From Echria macrotheca (lineage: Eukaryota; Ascomycota; Sordariomycetes; Sordariales; Schizotheciaceae): a stretch of 64,000 nucleotides of DNA. The notes beneath the pieces were generated by a model. It was not told the DNA's origin. It saw only the letters and a list, made by a program, of their open reading frames with translations, and made no database searches. The translations under genes and the position numbers were made by a program. The stretch covers positions 1,054,001 through 1,118,000 of the forward strand of contig MU839833.1 in assembly GCA_030411725.1 (NCBI GenBank). Reading direction: 5' to 3'. Below are positions 35,907 to 46,164 of the stretch, one piece after another. Each line of letters starts with the position of its first letter. Position 1 is the first letter of the stretch.

Positions 35907-37844
35907 GATGGAACGGCAGCCAGCTCGGGAGGGGTATCGAGTCCAGACACGGCGGGCGAGCAGAGCAGCGGGCGGGGGACGGCAGCAACGCAGCCAGCAC
36001 AGCTACGAGTCAATCCGGGCTAAGTAATGAGGGACGCAAGGAGACGGAGTTGGAGGTCGCGCGCGGGGCGGGGAATTCGGGTCTCCGGGCTGAAAGACAA
36101 GAAGAAAAAAGGGTATCTCAAAGAGGCAAGGGGGAAAGGAAAAGGAAAGGGGAAAGAAAGTGCCGTGTGCTCTTATCCTTCCAGCTTCGTGCGGTCGGGA
36201 CGAGGGGAAGGGTGGAGGGAAGTAGAGGGGGATTCGCAATCGAAGCTGACAGACTGAAGATGGCCAGGGCGTCGAGGGAATGTGGAGTGGAGAGCAGCAG
36301 GCTGGTTGTGAGCGAGCACGAAGCAAGCCCGCCCAGCGCCTGGTCCGTGCTGCACGCTGGCTGCGGGAGCCACGGCGCTGACCTGATCGGCTGCTGAACT
36401 CCACGCCTCCAGATTCGCTCGCAGGTATCCCTAGTGCCAGCGGCCGCCTGCAAGGTACATCTGGCCCACCAGATGGCCCGGCTTCCAACAGAATCTGGAG
36501 AGCGGGTCCGCTGCCCTCACTGCAGTAAATAATAAGATGCACGAGATTACATAACATCGCAGCACCATGGAATGGTGAAGCGCCTCTGCCACATACGAGA
36601 TTCGAATTCGAGCAACACCTGCCGCAGGAGAACCGGCGAGCTGTCAGGTCTATTCCAGTGTTCCCCCCATGCCAAATGCCAATGCTATGAGGGCCGGATG
36701 GTTCGAGGTTTCTCGCTTGTCTTGGGGCTGGCGAATTGACTCGTGTTCTGTCCGGCTGCCCAGTAGGAAGCCAAAGGTTGATATCAGCCCAGACAGGCCC
36801 TGCGTTCGGTGTTGGAGTGCCTATCTTCTCCAACACGAGCCTAGGTCTAAATTTTGCCCTAATTGCCCAAGCAGTGGGCCGTCTTTCCGCCAACAGATGT
36901 CCCAGAAGTAGGACCAACCCAAAGAAACAAAACTTGGGGATGCGGCTGGCCCTTGATGCAAACTCCAGTCTGGCTACATAAGTCGGGGCGCTGGCGTGCT
37001 TTGCCTTGTTGTTTGGTGGGGTCACATTCGCAGCTCCCGCCAATTTTTGTAGTGACGTTGTCCGACCCCGACTGTCCAGGAATACGGCGGTAATGTCTCC
37101 CCTCTTTCGGCCAGCGCCTCCTGCTTGACAGTCCGCTGTGCCTACCAACATCATGACGAATGCCCGGATGTGCTAGCACCTAGATAGGTGCATACCTGTA
37201 TCGCAGCCTAGCCATGTACCTAATAACCGAACTGTCCTCTACCGGCTTGTGCTTGGAATGGAAATCGATACTCGGCAATGGGCGCTCTCGTAATAACCCC
37301 CATCCAACCGGGACCGGGCTTTGCACCCTCTCGTGCCTCTCTGCAGGAAACAGCACGGGTTTGGAATTTGCCGCGCCGCGCCACCTTGGCTGCACACTGC
37401 CAGACCAACGAACCCGCAAGCCTTGGCTAGATATTTTGAAGCCCAGACTGGATGGTTCTGGGCTTTCAGTTCACAGGAGGGGCCCATCCGGACCTGCCGG
37501 ATAAGACTTGTTATAAAGTGCGCCACCAAGTATTTGACTCAAACGGAACACTCGAGGCATAGCACAGGGCTGTTGTTATTTTGGGCTGTCCACCTACTGG
37601 CACGCGGTAGGAAGAAAAGGACCAGTGACAGAGACGCTTCGGATTCACATAATATAAACAAACCGCTTTCTTGCACCCGCGGATATCCGTCGTCCGTGGA
37701 CTTCTAATCTGCTGAACTACCTTATACTTCTCGAACCCCAAATTCCAATCCGCCAAACCAGGGTCAACACACGGGCTGCCCCGTCCCGCTCCGCTTCGCC
37801 CACCTAATCAGTTTCCCTCCTTCGAGGACGTGATAAACTGCCAT
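35907..37844. other. Intergenic, 1.9 kb, no gene supported
   Basis: Upstream region of the KH gene and 3' flank of the next minus-strand gene. A 383-aa minus-strand frame (36003-37154) is Pro/Ser/Arg-rich with other long frames opposite it, has no domain, and lies where a leader is expected. Confidence 0.5.
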
Positions 37845-40730
37845 CTAGCGCAGCTCTCGGTAGGCCTCGCGGGGGGGCTGGTCCAAGAAAACCACCTCCT
37901 CGTCGCCCTGGTGGTGTCCATAATATCTAGCAGGAGCCTGTCCGCTGAACTCGCGCCGGATTACCTGATGGCTTCCCTCTCCCGGCACAACGCTATAACC
38001 CCGCCCGGCTGCTGGCGGCTGTATTGCATCCATCCGCGTCTCAGGGTGCGCCGACATCGCGTACTCCCGAGAGCGGTTATCCGGAGGGCGTACGCTCCCG
38101 ACTCTCGACCCATAGTCTCGAGACAGGTCGTACCGCACGGCATCGACCGGCCGCACGCTCGCAGACCGCACCGAATACTCGCGTGTTACGTCTTCACCAA
38201 TCCGACGCTCATAAGGAGGAGGTACCTGATAGCGAATAGCTTCACCTGGTAGAGCACTGGCCGCTCTGGCATTTACATGCTCACGAGGTAGCTCATCCAT
38301 CGACCGCCTTTCGAAGGCAGGTGTCCCGTCATACCCACCAAGCTCCAAGCCTGGGCGAGTGCTTGCCGTCCTAGTCAGGTACTCACGCGGGGGCTCCAGG
38401 CCGGCTCGGCTGTCCACACGGGGTCGTGACGGGACATACTCACTAGCCGGCGGCGCCATTGCATTTCCGAAATCCCGGTACATACGCTGCCCCGGAGCGG
38501 CGAACTCGGGCTGCGTCACGATGCGTCTCGGGGCAACATAGGCTGGCGAGGCTTGTCGGTACAAGATAGTGTCGTCTTCATGCGCATCTGACCGTCGGGG
38601 TAACGGACGCGAAGACGGGGCTCGGTCATAGACGCGAGTGGGATCCGCTGGTCTGTATTCTCCCGACGCGGCGTCTCGGATCAGGGTTGTGGGGGCTGGA
38701 GGGTCGAGATATTCACGACCGTATGCGTCCACATAAATGCGTGTCGGCAACGCCCTCGGAGGGGGCATGGGCGGAGGGTTGCGCTCATAAGGAACCGGCG
38801 ACTGCGAAGGTATATTGTATGATGCCGGCCGAACACCTGTCGTCGACAGAGGACGGCTGTCATAATAGGCCGGGTGACTCGGGGCAGGCTCGATAGCATG
38901 AGACAACGGCCGTGCCGAATGCACCTCACGAGGAGGATACGACGTTTCGTATGTCTGCGGGGATGCGGCGAATCCTTGCCGTAAGCCGGTTGCAGATCTG
39001 GGCTCATCGTATCGATATCTATCGTAGCGCGGAGATTCAATGAGGATGGGCTCGACCTGCCGGCGGCCCGACTCATCGATCCTTTCGTAGCCTACAACGC
39101 GCTCCTCTCTCCCGACTCTAGGCTGGTAGCGATCCTGGTAACCATCATCTACTAGAACTGGCTGGCCGTACCTAGACTCGTCATAACTCGACTCTGACGG
39201 CCGTTGATGGAGCTGTCTCTGACGTTTGTGAGGACGTGCGTATGCCGGAGCAGTTAGAGGGGAGGGGGAACGCGGCTCAGGCTTAATTTGTGGCGAGCCC
39301 ACAGCAGCTCCGGCAGTCATCCTATCGGCCTTTCTCTTCTTCTTCTTGTTTTTCTTCTTGTCGGTTTTACTGCCCTGAGGAGAGCTGTCCGGGCTAGTAG
39401 CGGCGGAGTGCTGCTTCCTCAGAGCTGCGACTTGCGCAGGAACCTGCGCCGGCGTTCCACGATGCATAGCCGTATCCGTCTGAGCTAGTGGTCGCTGGCG
39501 AGCAATTGCCAGCGGGGAAACATGGGCGGGCTGAGGGGCAACGGGCGATAGATCGTGGGCACGCACAACGGGCGATTCTTGTTGTCCCGAAGCATGGTTG
39601 ATCAGCCTTTCGTTGACCCTGGAGAGAGCGCGCGAATCAGTGTTTTGTTCCTTGCCTGTATTTCCCGACTCGGAGCGACTGCCCGTGCCGCTCTCTAGGG
39701 AGCCAGCCCCGGTGTGGAAGTGTCGGTACTGCTGGCTCGAGCTGGTTGCCTCGCTCGACAAGCCTGGAACAATATTCGCAGACTGAGAGAGAGCAGCAGT
39801 CGAGTCTGGCGTGCTAGAGCCGAACTGTTGCTGTCGTTGCTGAAAGAGAACACTTTGTAATAGCTTGTGCGGCTGCGCAACCGAAGACTGTAGCAGACCG
39901 CTCGGGACGGGAGGTTCAGGGTCTAGTTCCGGCTCATAAGGTGAACCATCATCTCGCATCTCTTCGTCTTCCGACTCGTTGGGAAGTCGCGCAATGTTAT
40001 TAGAGGAGGGGGTATCGTGTTGGCTCGAGTAGAAGGTATTGTCGTCAAAAGAATCGCTCGATGCTGAACCGTTAGCCGCTGCGTCATCAGTGGGCTGAGC
40101 AGAAGTTGACTGGACCAAGACCATGGCTCTTTTCATGATATCGCCCACGTCGAACTCCGCAAGTTGTTCCGGTGCCTGTATCGAGGACCTCTGAGAAACA
40201 CGACGCTGGTCCAGCTGCTCTTTGAGTGCGCGCTCGACCCTTTGGCGATGCAGCTGCAGCTCGGCTCTTTTCAGGTCTTCGGACTTTTCCAACAATACAG
40301 GGTCAATTTCAGGCTTGCCCGGCGCAGGCAGCTTGGAGGCGCCCGAGCCTCTCCTAGTCCCGAGGCCGGGGAGACCGGCGGATGTGTTCAGAGGCGGCCG
40401 CTGCAGGTTTGCATTGTATGCCTGAGCATTGGCCGCTACTTGGCGATCACCATTCGCGCCATGCTTCGGGGCGGTGACAGATTGAGAGGAATTATGGGCA
40501 GGATTTGTTGTGGGTGCTGAGGCGGCGGCGGCCTTGCTATGTGCAGCTGAAGGCGCCTTGATGCGCGGGTGTTGCCCGCTCAGGACCTCGTCGCGAAACC
40601 GAACTAGCTTTTCGTACTGCTCCAGCTCGTGAAGCTCCTTTGCGGTGGGAGATATCGTCAGGGACAAGTTGCCTACCCCTTGCTCGGTGGCCGCGGTACC
40701 CGCCATGATGGCAGTTGTGCCGTTTGCCAT
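37845..40730 (-). CDS. Large disordered protein of unknown function
   Basis: Single open frame. I take the ATG at 40730 (ACAACATGGC context, 961 aa); an upstream in-frame ATG at 40841 would give 998 aa. I do not recognise a named family. Seen in order: a short folded-looking start (LTISPTAKELHELEQYEKLV RF), a likely coiled coil with KSEDLKRAELQLHRQRVERA and EQLDQRR, an acidic segment around NESEDEEMRDD, a basic nuclear-localisation-like cluster KTDKKKNKKKKRK, then a Tyr/Arg/Pro-rich tail of about 400 residues. In the tail a degenerate unit of roughly 35 residues (REY, RxAS, RP, RY, YERR) repeats three to four times (about 38030-38400). It ends in an acidic EEVVFLDQ stretch. A nuclear role is plausible from the basic cluster, but function is unknown. 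Length and lack of introns argue for a real gene. Confidence 0.75.
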   Translation of the reverse strand: MANGTTAIMAGTAATEQGVGNLSLTISPTAKELHELEQYEKLVRFRDEVLSGQHPRIKAPSAAHSKAAAASAPTTNPAHNSSQSVTAPKHGANGDRQVAANAQAYNANLQRPPLNTSAGLPGLGTRRGSGASKLPAPGKPEIDPVLLEKSEDLKRAELQLHRQRVERALKEQLDQRRVSQRSSIQAPEQLAEFDVGDIMKRAMVLVQSTSAQPTDDAAANGSASSDSFDDNTFYSSQHDTPSSNNIARLPNESEDEEMRDDGSPYEPELDPEPPVPSGLLQSSVAQPHKLLQSVLFQQRQQQFGSSTPDSTAALSQSANIVPGLSSEATSSSQQYRHFHTGAGSLESGTGSRSESGNTGKEQNTDSRALSRVNERLINHASGQQESPVVRAHDLSPVAPQPAHVSPLAIARQRPLAQTDTAMHRGTPAQVPAQVAALRKQHSAATSPDSSPQGSKTDKKKNKKKKRKADRMTAGAAVGSPQIKPEPRSPSPLTAPAYARPHKRQRQLHQRPSESSYDESRYGQPVLVDDGYQDRYQPRVGREERVVGYERIDESGRRQVEPILIESPRYDRYRYDEPRSATGLRQGFAASPQTYETSYPPREVHSARPLSHAIEPAPSHPAYYDSRPLSTTGVRPASYNIPSQSPVPYERNPPPMPPPRALPTRIYVDAYGREYLDPPAPTTLIRDAASGEYRPADPTRVYDRAPSSRPLPRRSDAHEDDTILYRQASPAYVAPRRIVTQPEFAAPGQRMYRDFGNAMAPPASEYVPSRPRVDSRAGLEPPREYLTRTASTRPGLELGGYDGTPAFERRSMDELPREHVNARAASALPGEAIRYQVPPPYERRIGEDVTREYSVRSASVRPVDAVRYDLSRDYGSRVGSVRPPDNRSREYAMSAHPETRMDAIQPPAAGRGYSVVPGEGSHQVIRREFSGQAPARYYGHHQGDEEVVFLDQPPREAYRELR

Positions 40731-41487
40731 GTTGTTGTAGTGCTTGTCTTCTCGCAGCGCCAGAGAGCTGACACAGATTGCCTTGCCTAACGAGCTCAGG
40801 ATGTCGTGCGATCCATCGAGCCTGCCAAGGTCAAGATGCAAACCCGTCCCTCTTTCTCTTTGGAGCGCAAATCAGGCGCCACTGCGCTTGATGGAAGATG
40901 TTGCAACTCCAATTGTAGAGCGGCGACTCTAGAGGTGTTGGAATGTTGTTGCAGCAGGAGCGATTTCACGCGCTAAAGAAAAGGTAACAAGGGACCGAAG
41001 TTGACTCGGCAGTGGGTCCGTGCGTATGTCAAAGAGCCCCACATGGGCTTGATGGGACAGTGACACTGACGGCCAAGTCCGAAGCGCGATCATCGGAAGC
41101 CAGAGATCGATTTCGGCCTGAGTCAACCAGATGCCACGAGACGGAATAGCGAGTTGATAGAATGGATTACTAAAAGCCCTGTGTCCTCACAGGCTTGCGC
41201 GAGGCAGTATCAGACTTCTGAGACCTATTTACCTCTCTGCATACATAAATGTGATACGCCCAACACCCGGCCGACAGTAGTTGGCAAAACCAGGGATCTT
41301 CTTGAATAACGAACGTCACTCTTCACCATCCGGTCTCCACCAATCAGCCTCCCAGGACCGCTATCACCAACACCGAAACGCCTCACCTTGGCAACCAGTC
41401 CCTTTCAACATTTGACGAGTGAGGGTGAACTACCTACACTGTAATCTTACAACATCTTCACGCCTCCAAACGCGGAAAAGAAACAGC
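40731..41487. promoter_or_regulatory. Divergent upstream region
   Basis: Lies between two outward-facing genes, the disordered protein and the nucleotidase. No coding feature apart from the possible N-terminal extension to 40841. Confidence 0.45.
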
Positions 41488-42322
41488 ATGGAGCCGGATA
41501 AAGAAAAACAAAATGGTGTAACTCGGCCAGCGAGACAAGTGTTCTTCTTGTAGGACTGAGAGCTCAAGAATGAGAGGGCGTATTCTGACGTGAAGTTAGT
41601 GATATTGACAATTGTCTCTACCCAAAGAGTGCCAAAGTGCATGACATGATGGCAGACCTCATCGACAAGTATTTCGCCACACACCTCTCTCTATCCATGG
41701 ACGACGCCGTGCGACTGCACCGGGAGTACTATCAGAACTATGGCTTGGCAATCGAAGGTCTCGTGCGGCACCACGAGATCGACCCGCTAGATTACAACAC
41801 CAAGGTCGACGACGCGCTTCCGCTCGACGGCATCATCAAGCCCAGGCCAGAGCTCAAGCAACTCCTCGCCGGCCTGGACACAACCAAGGTCAAGCCGTGG
41901 CTTCTGACAAATGCATATATCAACCATGCTAAGCGGGTCGTTCGACTCCTCGAGGTCGAGGACTTCTTCGAGGGAGTTACGTACTGCGATTACAGCTCGA
42001 TCCCACTGGTCTGCAAGCCCCACTCGGACATGTATCACAAAGCAATGAAGGAGGCCGGAGTCGACAAGTATGAAGACTGTTTCTTTGTTGGTGAGTAACC
42101 CCTGTCTCGGGCAGGATCCTGCCCCAAGTCCATCTTGCTAATTGGCCCCTAGATGACTCGTATTCCAACTGCAAAGCCGCTCAGGCTCTTGGTTGGACAA
42201 CAGCACATTTGGTCGAGGACGGCGTTCCTCTGCCCAAAACTCCGGCCTCCAAATATCAAATACGCCACCTCGAGGAGCTGCGAACTGTCTTTCCCCAGTT
42301 CTTCAAGTCTGCCCCTGAATGA
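41488..42322 (+). CDS. HAD-family pyrimidine 5'-nucleotidase (SDT1/PHM8-like)
   Basis: Three exons (41488-41549, 41600-42090, 42153-42322), 240 aa. The catalytic HAD motif I, FFFDIDNCLYPKS, is split by intron 1 inside its third Phe codon; both halves are needed. Further motifs: LLTN (motif II, about residue 116), the lysine in LVCKPHSDMY (motif III) and the acidic pair at VDDSYSNCKAAQALGW (motif IV), itself split by intron 2. The cap insert contains YYQNYGLAIEGLVRHH, characteristic of the Sdt1/Phm8 group. Expected reaction: Mg2+-dependent dephosphorylation of pyrimidine nucleoside monophosphates (Sdt1) or nucleotides/lysophosphatidate (Phm8) in the cytosol. It is not close to URA5, so no operon-like link is implied. 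Confidence 0.92.
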
Positions 42323-42638
42323 ACAAGCTATATTGATGAGGCGTACGACGGGCTTTGCTACATTGGCATGGGTGCATGAAGGCGGGTTGCGAAGGAGTAC
42401 ATATCATCAGAACATTGCAGCGGGGAGCGCGGTCTCGGTGGGTAGTCTCTCTCCGAAGGCAAACGGCGTTGAATACATCCATCGCATGATTATACGACAA
42501 AAAACTCTCAGTTGTACCATATTTATGTGCTGTGCGAGATCTGGTCAATGCGCCGAAGATCCCAAGCCAACCGGTATCAATACCACAAATGCTGAACGCC
42601 ATATCCCACCCACATAAAGAAGCCTCCCCCAACCCGTA
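42323..42638. other. Intergenic between convergent genes
   Basis: Short 3' flanks of the nucleotidase and MED21. Nothing recognised. Confidence 0.5.
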
Positions 42639-43178
42639 TCAATATCTCCGGATCATCCTCAGAACCTGATCCAGCTTTGCTAACACCTCCTCTTTTTCCT
42701 TGATAGCTTCGAGCCGCTGTGCCTCGGCCACCTTCAGCTCCTCCTCCAAGTCTCTCATCATCTTGAGTTGGTCCTGTTCGTTGTTCTCCAGTCCTGGCAG
42801 GCTGGAAATCAGGAGTTCGATCTGCTGCTCTTTAAGGATCAGGTCGCGCGCGAGTTCGAGCATTCCCGCCTGGAAGACTTCTGGGGGCAGGGAGTCGACT
42901 GCGGGGCGAGAAGTAGCGGATGGTTAGCTTCTGATTACCATCTGAGGATGGACAGGCATTCATCCATACCCTCTTTTTGTTGCTCGGGCTTCAGATCAGG
43001 AATCTTATCGCTGGGACCGAACGGCTCGAGATCATGGTGTCGCTCCAGGAAGTAGAAGCACGCGATGAATTGATTCGTGAGCTGCAAGTCTCGGGTTAGC
43101 TTAATTAGTAGGGGAGAATTATCGGCGCATCTCTACCTGATCTACAGCTTCCTGAAGCTGCGTGAGGCGGTCGGTCAT
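42639..43178 (-). CDS. MED21: Mediator complex subunit 21
   Basis: Three exons (43178-43137, 43081-42970, 42898-42639), 137 aa. Middle-module Mediator subunit (yeast Srb7) that pairs with Med7 and bridges activators to RNA polymerase II in the nucleus. Seen: the conserved start MTDRLTQLQEAVDQ, then QFIACFYFLERHHDLEP, a short linker KPEQQKEVDSLPPEVFQ, and a long heptad-bearing helix from LARDLILKEQQIELLI to the C-terminus, as expected for the Med7-pairing coiled coil. Length is typical. Exon 1 carries only 14 codons. Confidence 0.95.
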
Positions 43179-43712
43179 GGTTGTGTCTACCCTCCGACAA
43201 GCTTGCCGAGGGGTCAAGCTTGGTGCTTGTTCAGTGTAGATGGCGGGATGTGGTTAGCAGCATTGTTCGCGATAAGATAACCAGCGACTAGGGATAGCTG
43301 GGGGTGAATATGTCATCCTGATTGGATGGAACCTACCTTTAAGCTCGGGCCAGTTACAGATGAGTCGGCAGCTCCCTGGTGACACCTGCCAAGCATTTTC
43401 AAGATCGCAAACTTGTGAAACCGAAAGCATCGTCCAAGACCACCAGGCTGCTGGACCAACTAGTCCTTACAGTGTGGTTCTCGTGAGTTCTATCTATTAA
43501 TAGCGGCTACACTCGGTGTATGCAGAAAGATCCGTTAACATTTCCCCAGGCTCATGCTTGGAGCTCAAGCAACAGTGGCGAGAGCTCACGGTTTAAAATT
43601 AGTTCCAACGCTACAACCAGTTCCCACCACGCTTGCTGGTCTCATCTTTTTTTACTTGTTTAGAGAAAAGACATCGGCATGAGTATTTTGCCGCGGACGA
43701 GTTGTTTGCGTG
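43179..43712. promoter_or_regulatory. Divergent MED21-RRG7 promoter region
   Basis: 534 bp between two outward-facing starts; probably shared promoter sequence. No specific site recognised. Confidence 0.45.
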
Positions 43713-44480
43713 ATGCTCGTCCCTGAACTACTCCGGAATTGGAGTGCCCTGCGGCGGCTACCTCGACCGTCTCTGGCATTACAGCACCGACGCCTCTACA
43801 CCAGCCGATCGGTCTTCACTCGGGATGTTGAAGAATCCAGTACCGCAACACCCCCAAGCACTGTGAACGGCTTGCTTTATCCAGACCCACCCACCACAGC
43901 TCATCATGACCTCCCATCGTTCCTGGAACATGCCGAACGCATGGGTATGACGGACAAGACTCCAACCTTTATCGGCACCCATTTCGAATACACTGCTATA
44001 GCGTCTCTATCAGACTATGGTTTCCACCTTCGTCGTATTGGCGGTCAGTCCGATTTGGGTATTGACCTAATCGGTACCTGGGCTGTTCCTTCTAGTCCAC
44101 AACGGCCTTTGCGCGTGCTGGTGCAGTGCAAAGCTAGTCCCAAGTCCGGTCCCGGGCACATCCGAGAGCTCGAGGGCGCCTTCAATGGGGCCCCAGCAGG
44201 CTGGAGAGGGAGCAACGTGCTAGCGTTTCTTGTCACCAACCGGAGGGCGACTCAGGGCACCATGGAGGCACTACGGCGTAGCCGCTGGCCCATGGGATAT
44301 ATCTCCTGCACCAGGCTCGGGCATATTGAGCAGATCGTATGGAACCGGCGGGCTGAAGACGAAGGGCTCCATGAGATGGGAATAGGGCTGCGTCATTCCC
44401 TGGGTCAAGATGAGGAGCAGCTTGTGTTGACGTTCAAGGGCAAACATTTGCCATTCCCATTCGGTGAAGAGGCGAGTTGA
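43713..44480 (+). CDS. RRG7: Mitochondrial RRG7-like protein with restriction-endonuclease fold
   Basis: Single exon, 255 aa. The first ~35 residues are Arg/Leu/Ser-rich without acids (LRNWSALRRLPRPSLAL), a likely mitochondrial presequence. The core has GTHFEYTAIASLSDYGF, then GGQSDLGIDLIGTW and VLVQCKAS: the E, D and QxK residues are arranged as in Mrr-like PD-(D/E)XK nucleases. This is the pattern of Rrg7 (DUF2034), needed for respiratory growth in yeast; its activity is not established to my knowledge. Downstream, VLAFLVTNRRATQGTMEAL continues the fold. Start chosen at the first in-frame ATG; the frame upstream begins only with GTG. Convergent with the next gene, 126 bp between stops. Confidence 0.87.
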   Translation: MLVPELLRNWSALRRLPRPSLALQHRRLYTSRSVFTRDVEESSTATPPSTVNGLLYPDPPTTAHHDLPSFLEHAERMGMTDKTPTFIGTHFEYTAIASLSDYGFHLRRIGGQSDLGIDLIGTWAVPSSPQRPLRVLVQCKASPKSGPGHIRELEGAFNGAPAGWRGSNVLAFLVTNRRATQGTMEALRRSRWPMGYISCTRLGHIEQIVWNRRAEDEGLHEMGIGLRHSLGQDEEQLVLTFKGKHLPFPFGEEAS

Positions 44481-44606
44481 GCGCACCACCAAGGCCTCCG
44501 CCTACCAATTGTCAAGACGCTAGCGACACGGGTAAACGAAAACTTCAAGATAACCTCCGCTTTGTCGGTCTAATGTCTATCCCACTCGATAGCTTTACAC
44601 GGCGTT

Positions 44607-45212
44607 TCAATCCTCCCAGACGGCTTGTTTGGCCTTGGCCGCCTCCTCCGCTCGCTTGCGTTCCCGCTCCTTCTCCTCTTCCCGGCGCCGACGCTCCTTT
44701 TCCCTCATAGCCTTGTCGTACTTCTTTTGCTCCTCGGTCTGCTTGGGCACCTTGACGCCAAGCGCACTCGCGATCATACGCCGCGCAACAGCATCTGTCT
44801 TCTCGGGCCGTATGGTAGCGGAAGCAGGAGCACCGGTATTGTCGCCCGTGTCGGGCCCATATGGTAAGTCAAAGGGTGCGGCGTTGAGATTGCCGGGTGA
44901 AAACGGCCGCTTGGAGCTGTAGGTCGGCGACATGGGGGTGGGAGGCGGGGCGGTCGTGCCGGCCTGGCCGGCCCCGCCCCGCGACGACTTCCCGTGTCGA
45001 TCCGCTCCCTCGTTCTGCTCCGACGCCGAATGGTCCGAGCCGGGCTCGTCGTCTCCTCCATCCGAGGCCGAGCTTACATCTTCATCTTCCCAACTATCGG
45101 CCACGGGAGATGCTGGCTTCTTCTTCTCGGTCTTGGGTCCGGTTTTGGTCGTGTCCAGGGACAGTTTCGAGAGCCCGGAAGAGATGTTGGTTGTTGCCTT
45201 CTTGGATGCCAT
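44607..45212 (-). CDS. Small acidic fungal protein of unknown function
   Basis: Single exon, 201 aa from the MASKKATT start; an upstream in-frame ATG at 45386 would add 58 residues that look like leader. I do not recognise a family. Seen: SSGLSKLSL, then an acidic stretch (SWEDEDVSSASDGGDDEPG), a Gly/Pro-rich linker, a possible short conserved core KTDAVARRMIASALGVKVPK, and a C-terminal highly charged helix of Glu/Arg/Lys, about 45 residues, likely a single alpha-helix or coiled coil, ending QAVWED. The WEDE near the front and WED at the end form similar Trp-acidic patches. Probably largely disordered and soluble; role not inferable. Confidence 0.72.
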   Translation of the reverse strand: MASKKATTNISSGLSKLSLDTTKTGPKTEKKKPASPVADSWEDEDVSSASDGGDDEPGSDHSASEQNEGADRHGKSSRGGAGQAGTTAPPPTPMSPTYSSKRPFSPGNLNAAPFDLPYGPDTGDNTGAPASATIRPEKTDAVARRMIASALGVKVPKQTEEQKKYDKAMREKERRRREEEKERERKRAEEAAKAKQAVWED

Positions 45213-46164
45213 GCTGAAGCACTCCTGAACCGCACAGTCAAAGATGTAAATGAGAAAACGCCGGGATCCTCTATCGAAACTACGAGACCAGCAATAGGAT
45301 GAGAGAGGAAACGCAGAAGTTGACAAGAGAGGGGTTCTGCCGTGCTCCTGTGACGGCGTGACAAGGCTGCTTAACCGCCGCGCCAACCACAGAACAGCAG
45401 CTCGGGATGGTTTAGAGTAGGCCCCCGAGCTTCCTCTCCAACCCCCTTCCCAGCAGATTTGGCGTGGGAGCCCAAGGGAAGGAGAAGCGCCGTCCGAAAC
45501 AGCAGTGACAGGCTAAATTTACCGATGTCGGTGATTCAGGCAGGATCAGGTAGCAGCGCTCGAGGGCAATCAAATTTGGGGAGGCACGAGGGGCATGGTG
45601 ATAAAGAACTGCTGCGAACTATATTCACTCAATGCACGTCAGAACCGTGGAATCGGTGCTAACGAAGCGACTTCCAGAGCCCGCTTGTCACCTGTGCGGT
45701 CCACCGCGGGGAAGCGGGGCACCAGCAAGACAGTGGTGAGAGTGGCTGGAGCTCGCTGTGGCTTGGAGCACGGGCCATCCGGGGGTAAGAGCTCGTCACC
45801 TCATCATGTCAGCCGGCAGCCGGCCGGAGCTAAAAAATGCAAGCTTGCAATTCGGTGCAGCGTCAAGTCGTCAACAACGCCGCTGCCTCGTTGGCGAAAA
45901 ACCTCTTCAAAGAGTCGCCTCCGGCCGATGCAACCGCCCACGGCCCTCATCCCGGCCACCACTTCACCTCTTCGTCCTTTTGGCTGCCTGCAGTTTGGGC
46001 ATTCGTCGTTCTCTTCCCCTATTGTATTGTACATTAGTAATTATTTGCCAAAGCTGCTGGAGCTCGACCTCTGCGTCATCCACACACGTTAACAGCTCGA
46101 ACCTGCAATCCCGACCATCTGACGTCAACCCACACACGCCCGCTTGAGCTCATCAACCTTCACA
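45213..46164. other. Intergenic, divergent, PIM1 promoter
   Basis: Upstream of both the small acidic gene and the Lon protease gene. I looked for repeated GAA/TTC heat-shock elements before PIM1 and found no clear array. Confidence 0.45.

Noticed and set aside
36003..37154. 383-aa minus-strand open frame upstream of the KH gene.
   Set aside because: No domain, Pro/Ser/Arg-rich composition, overlapping frames on the opposite strand, and a position expected for promoter and leader.
45400..46164. Possible heat-shock elements before the Lon protease gene.
   Set aside because: Scattered GAA and TTC triplets only; no array with the required 5-base spacing was clear by eye.
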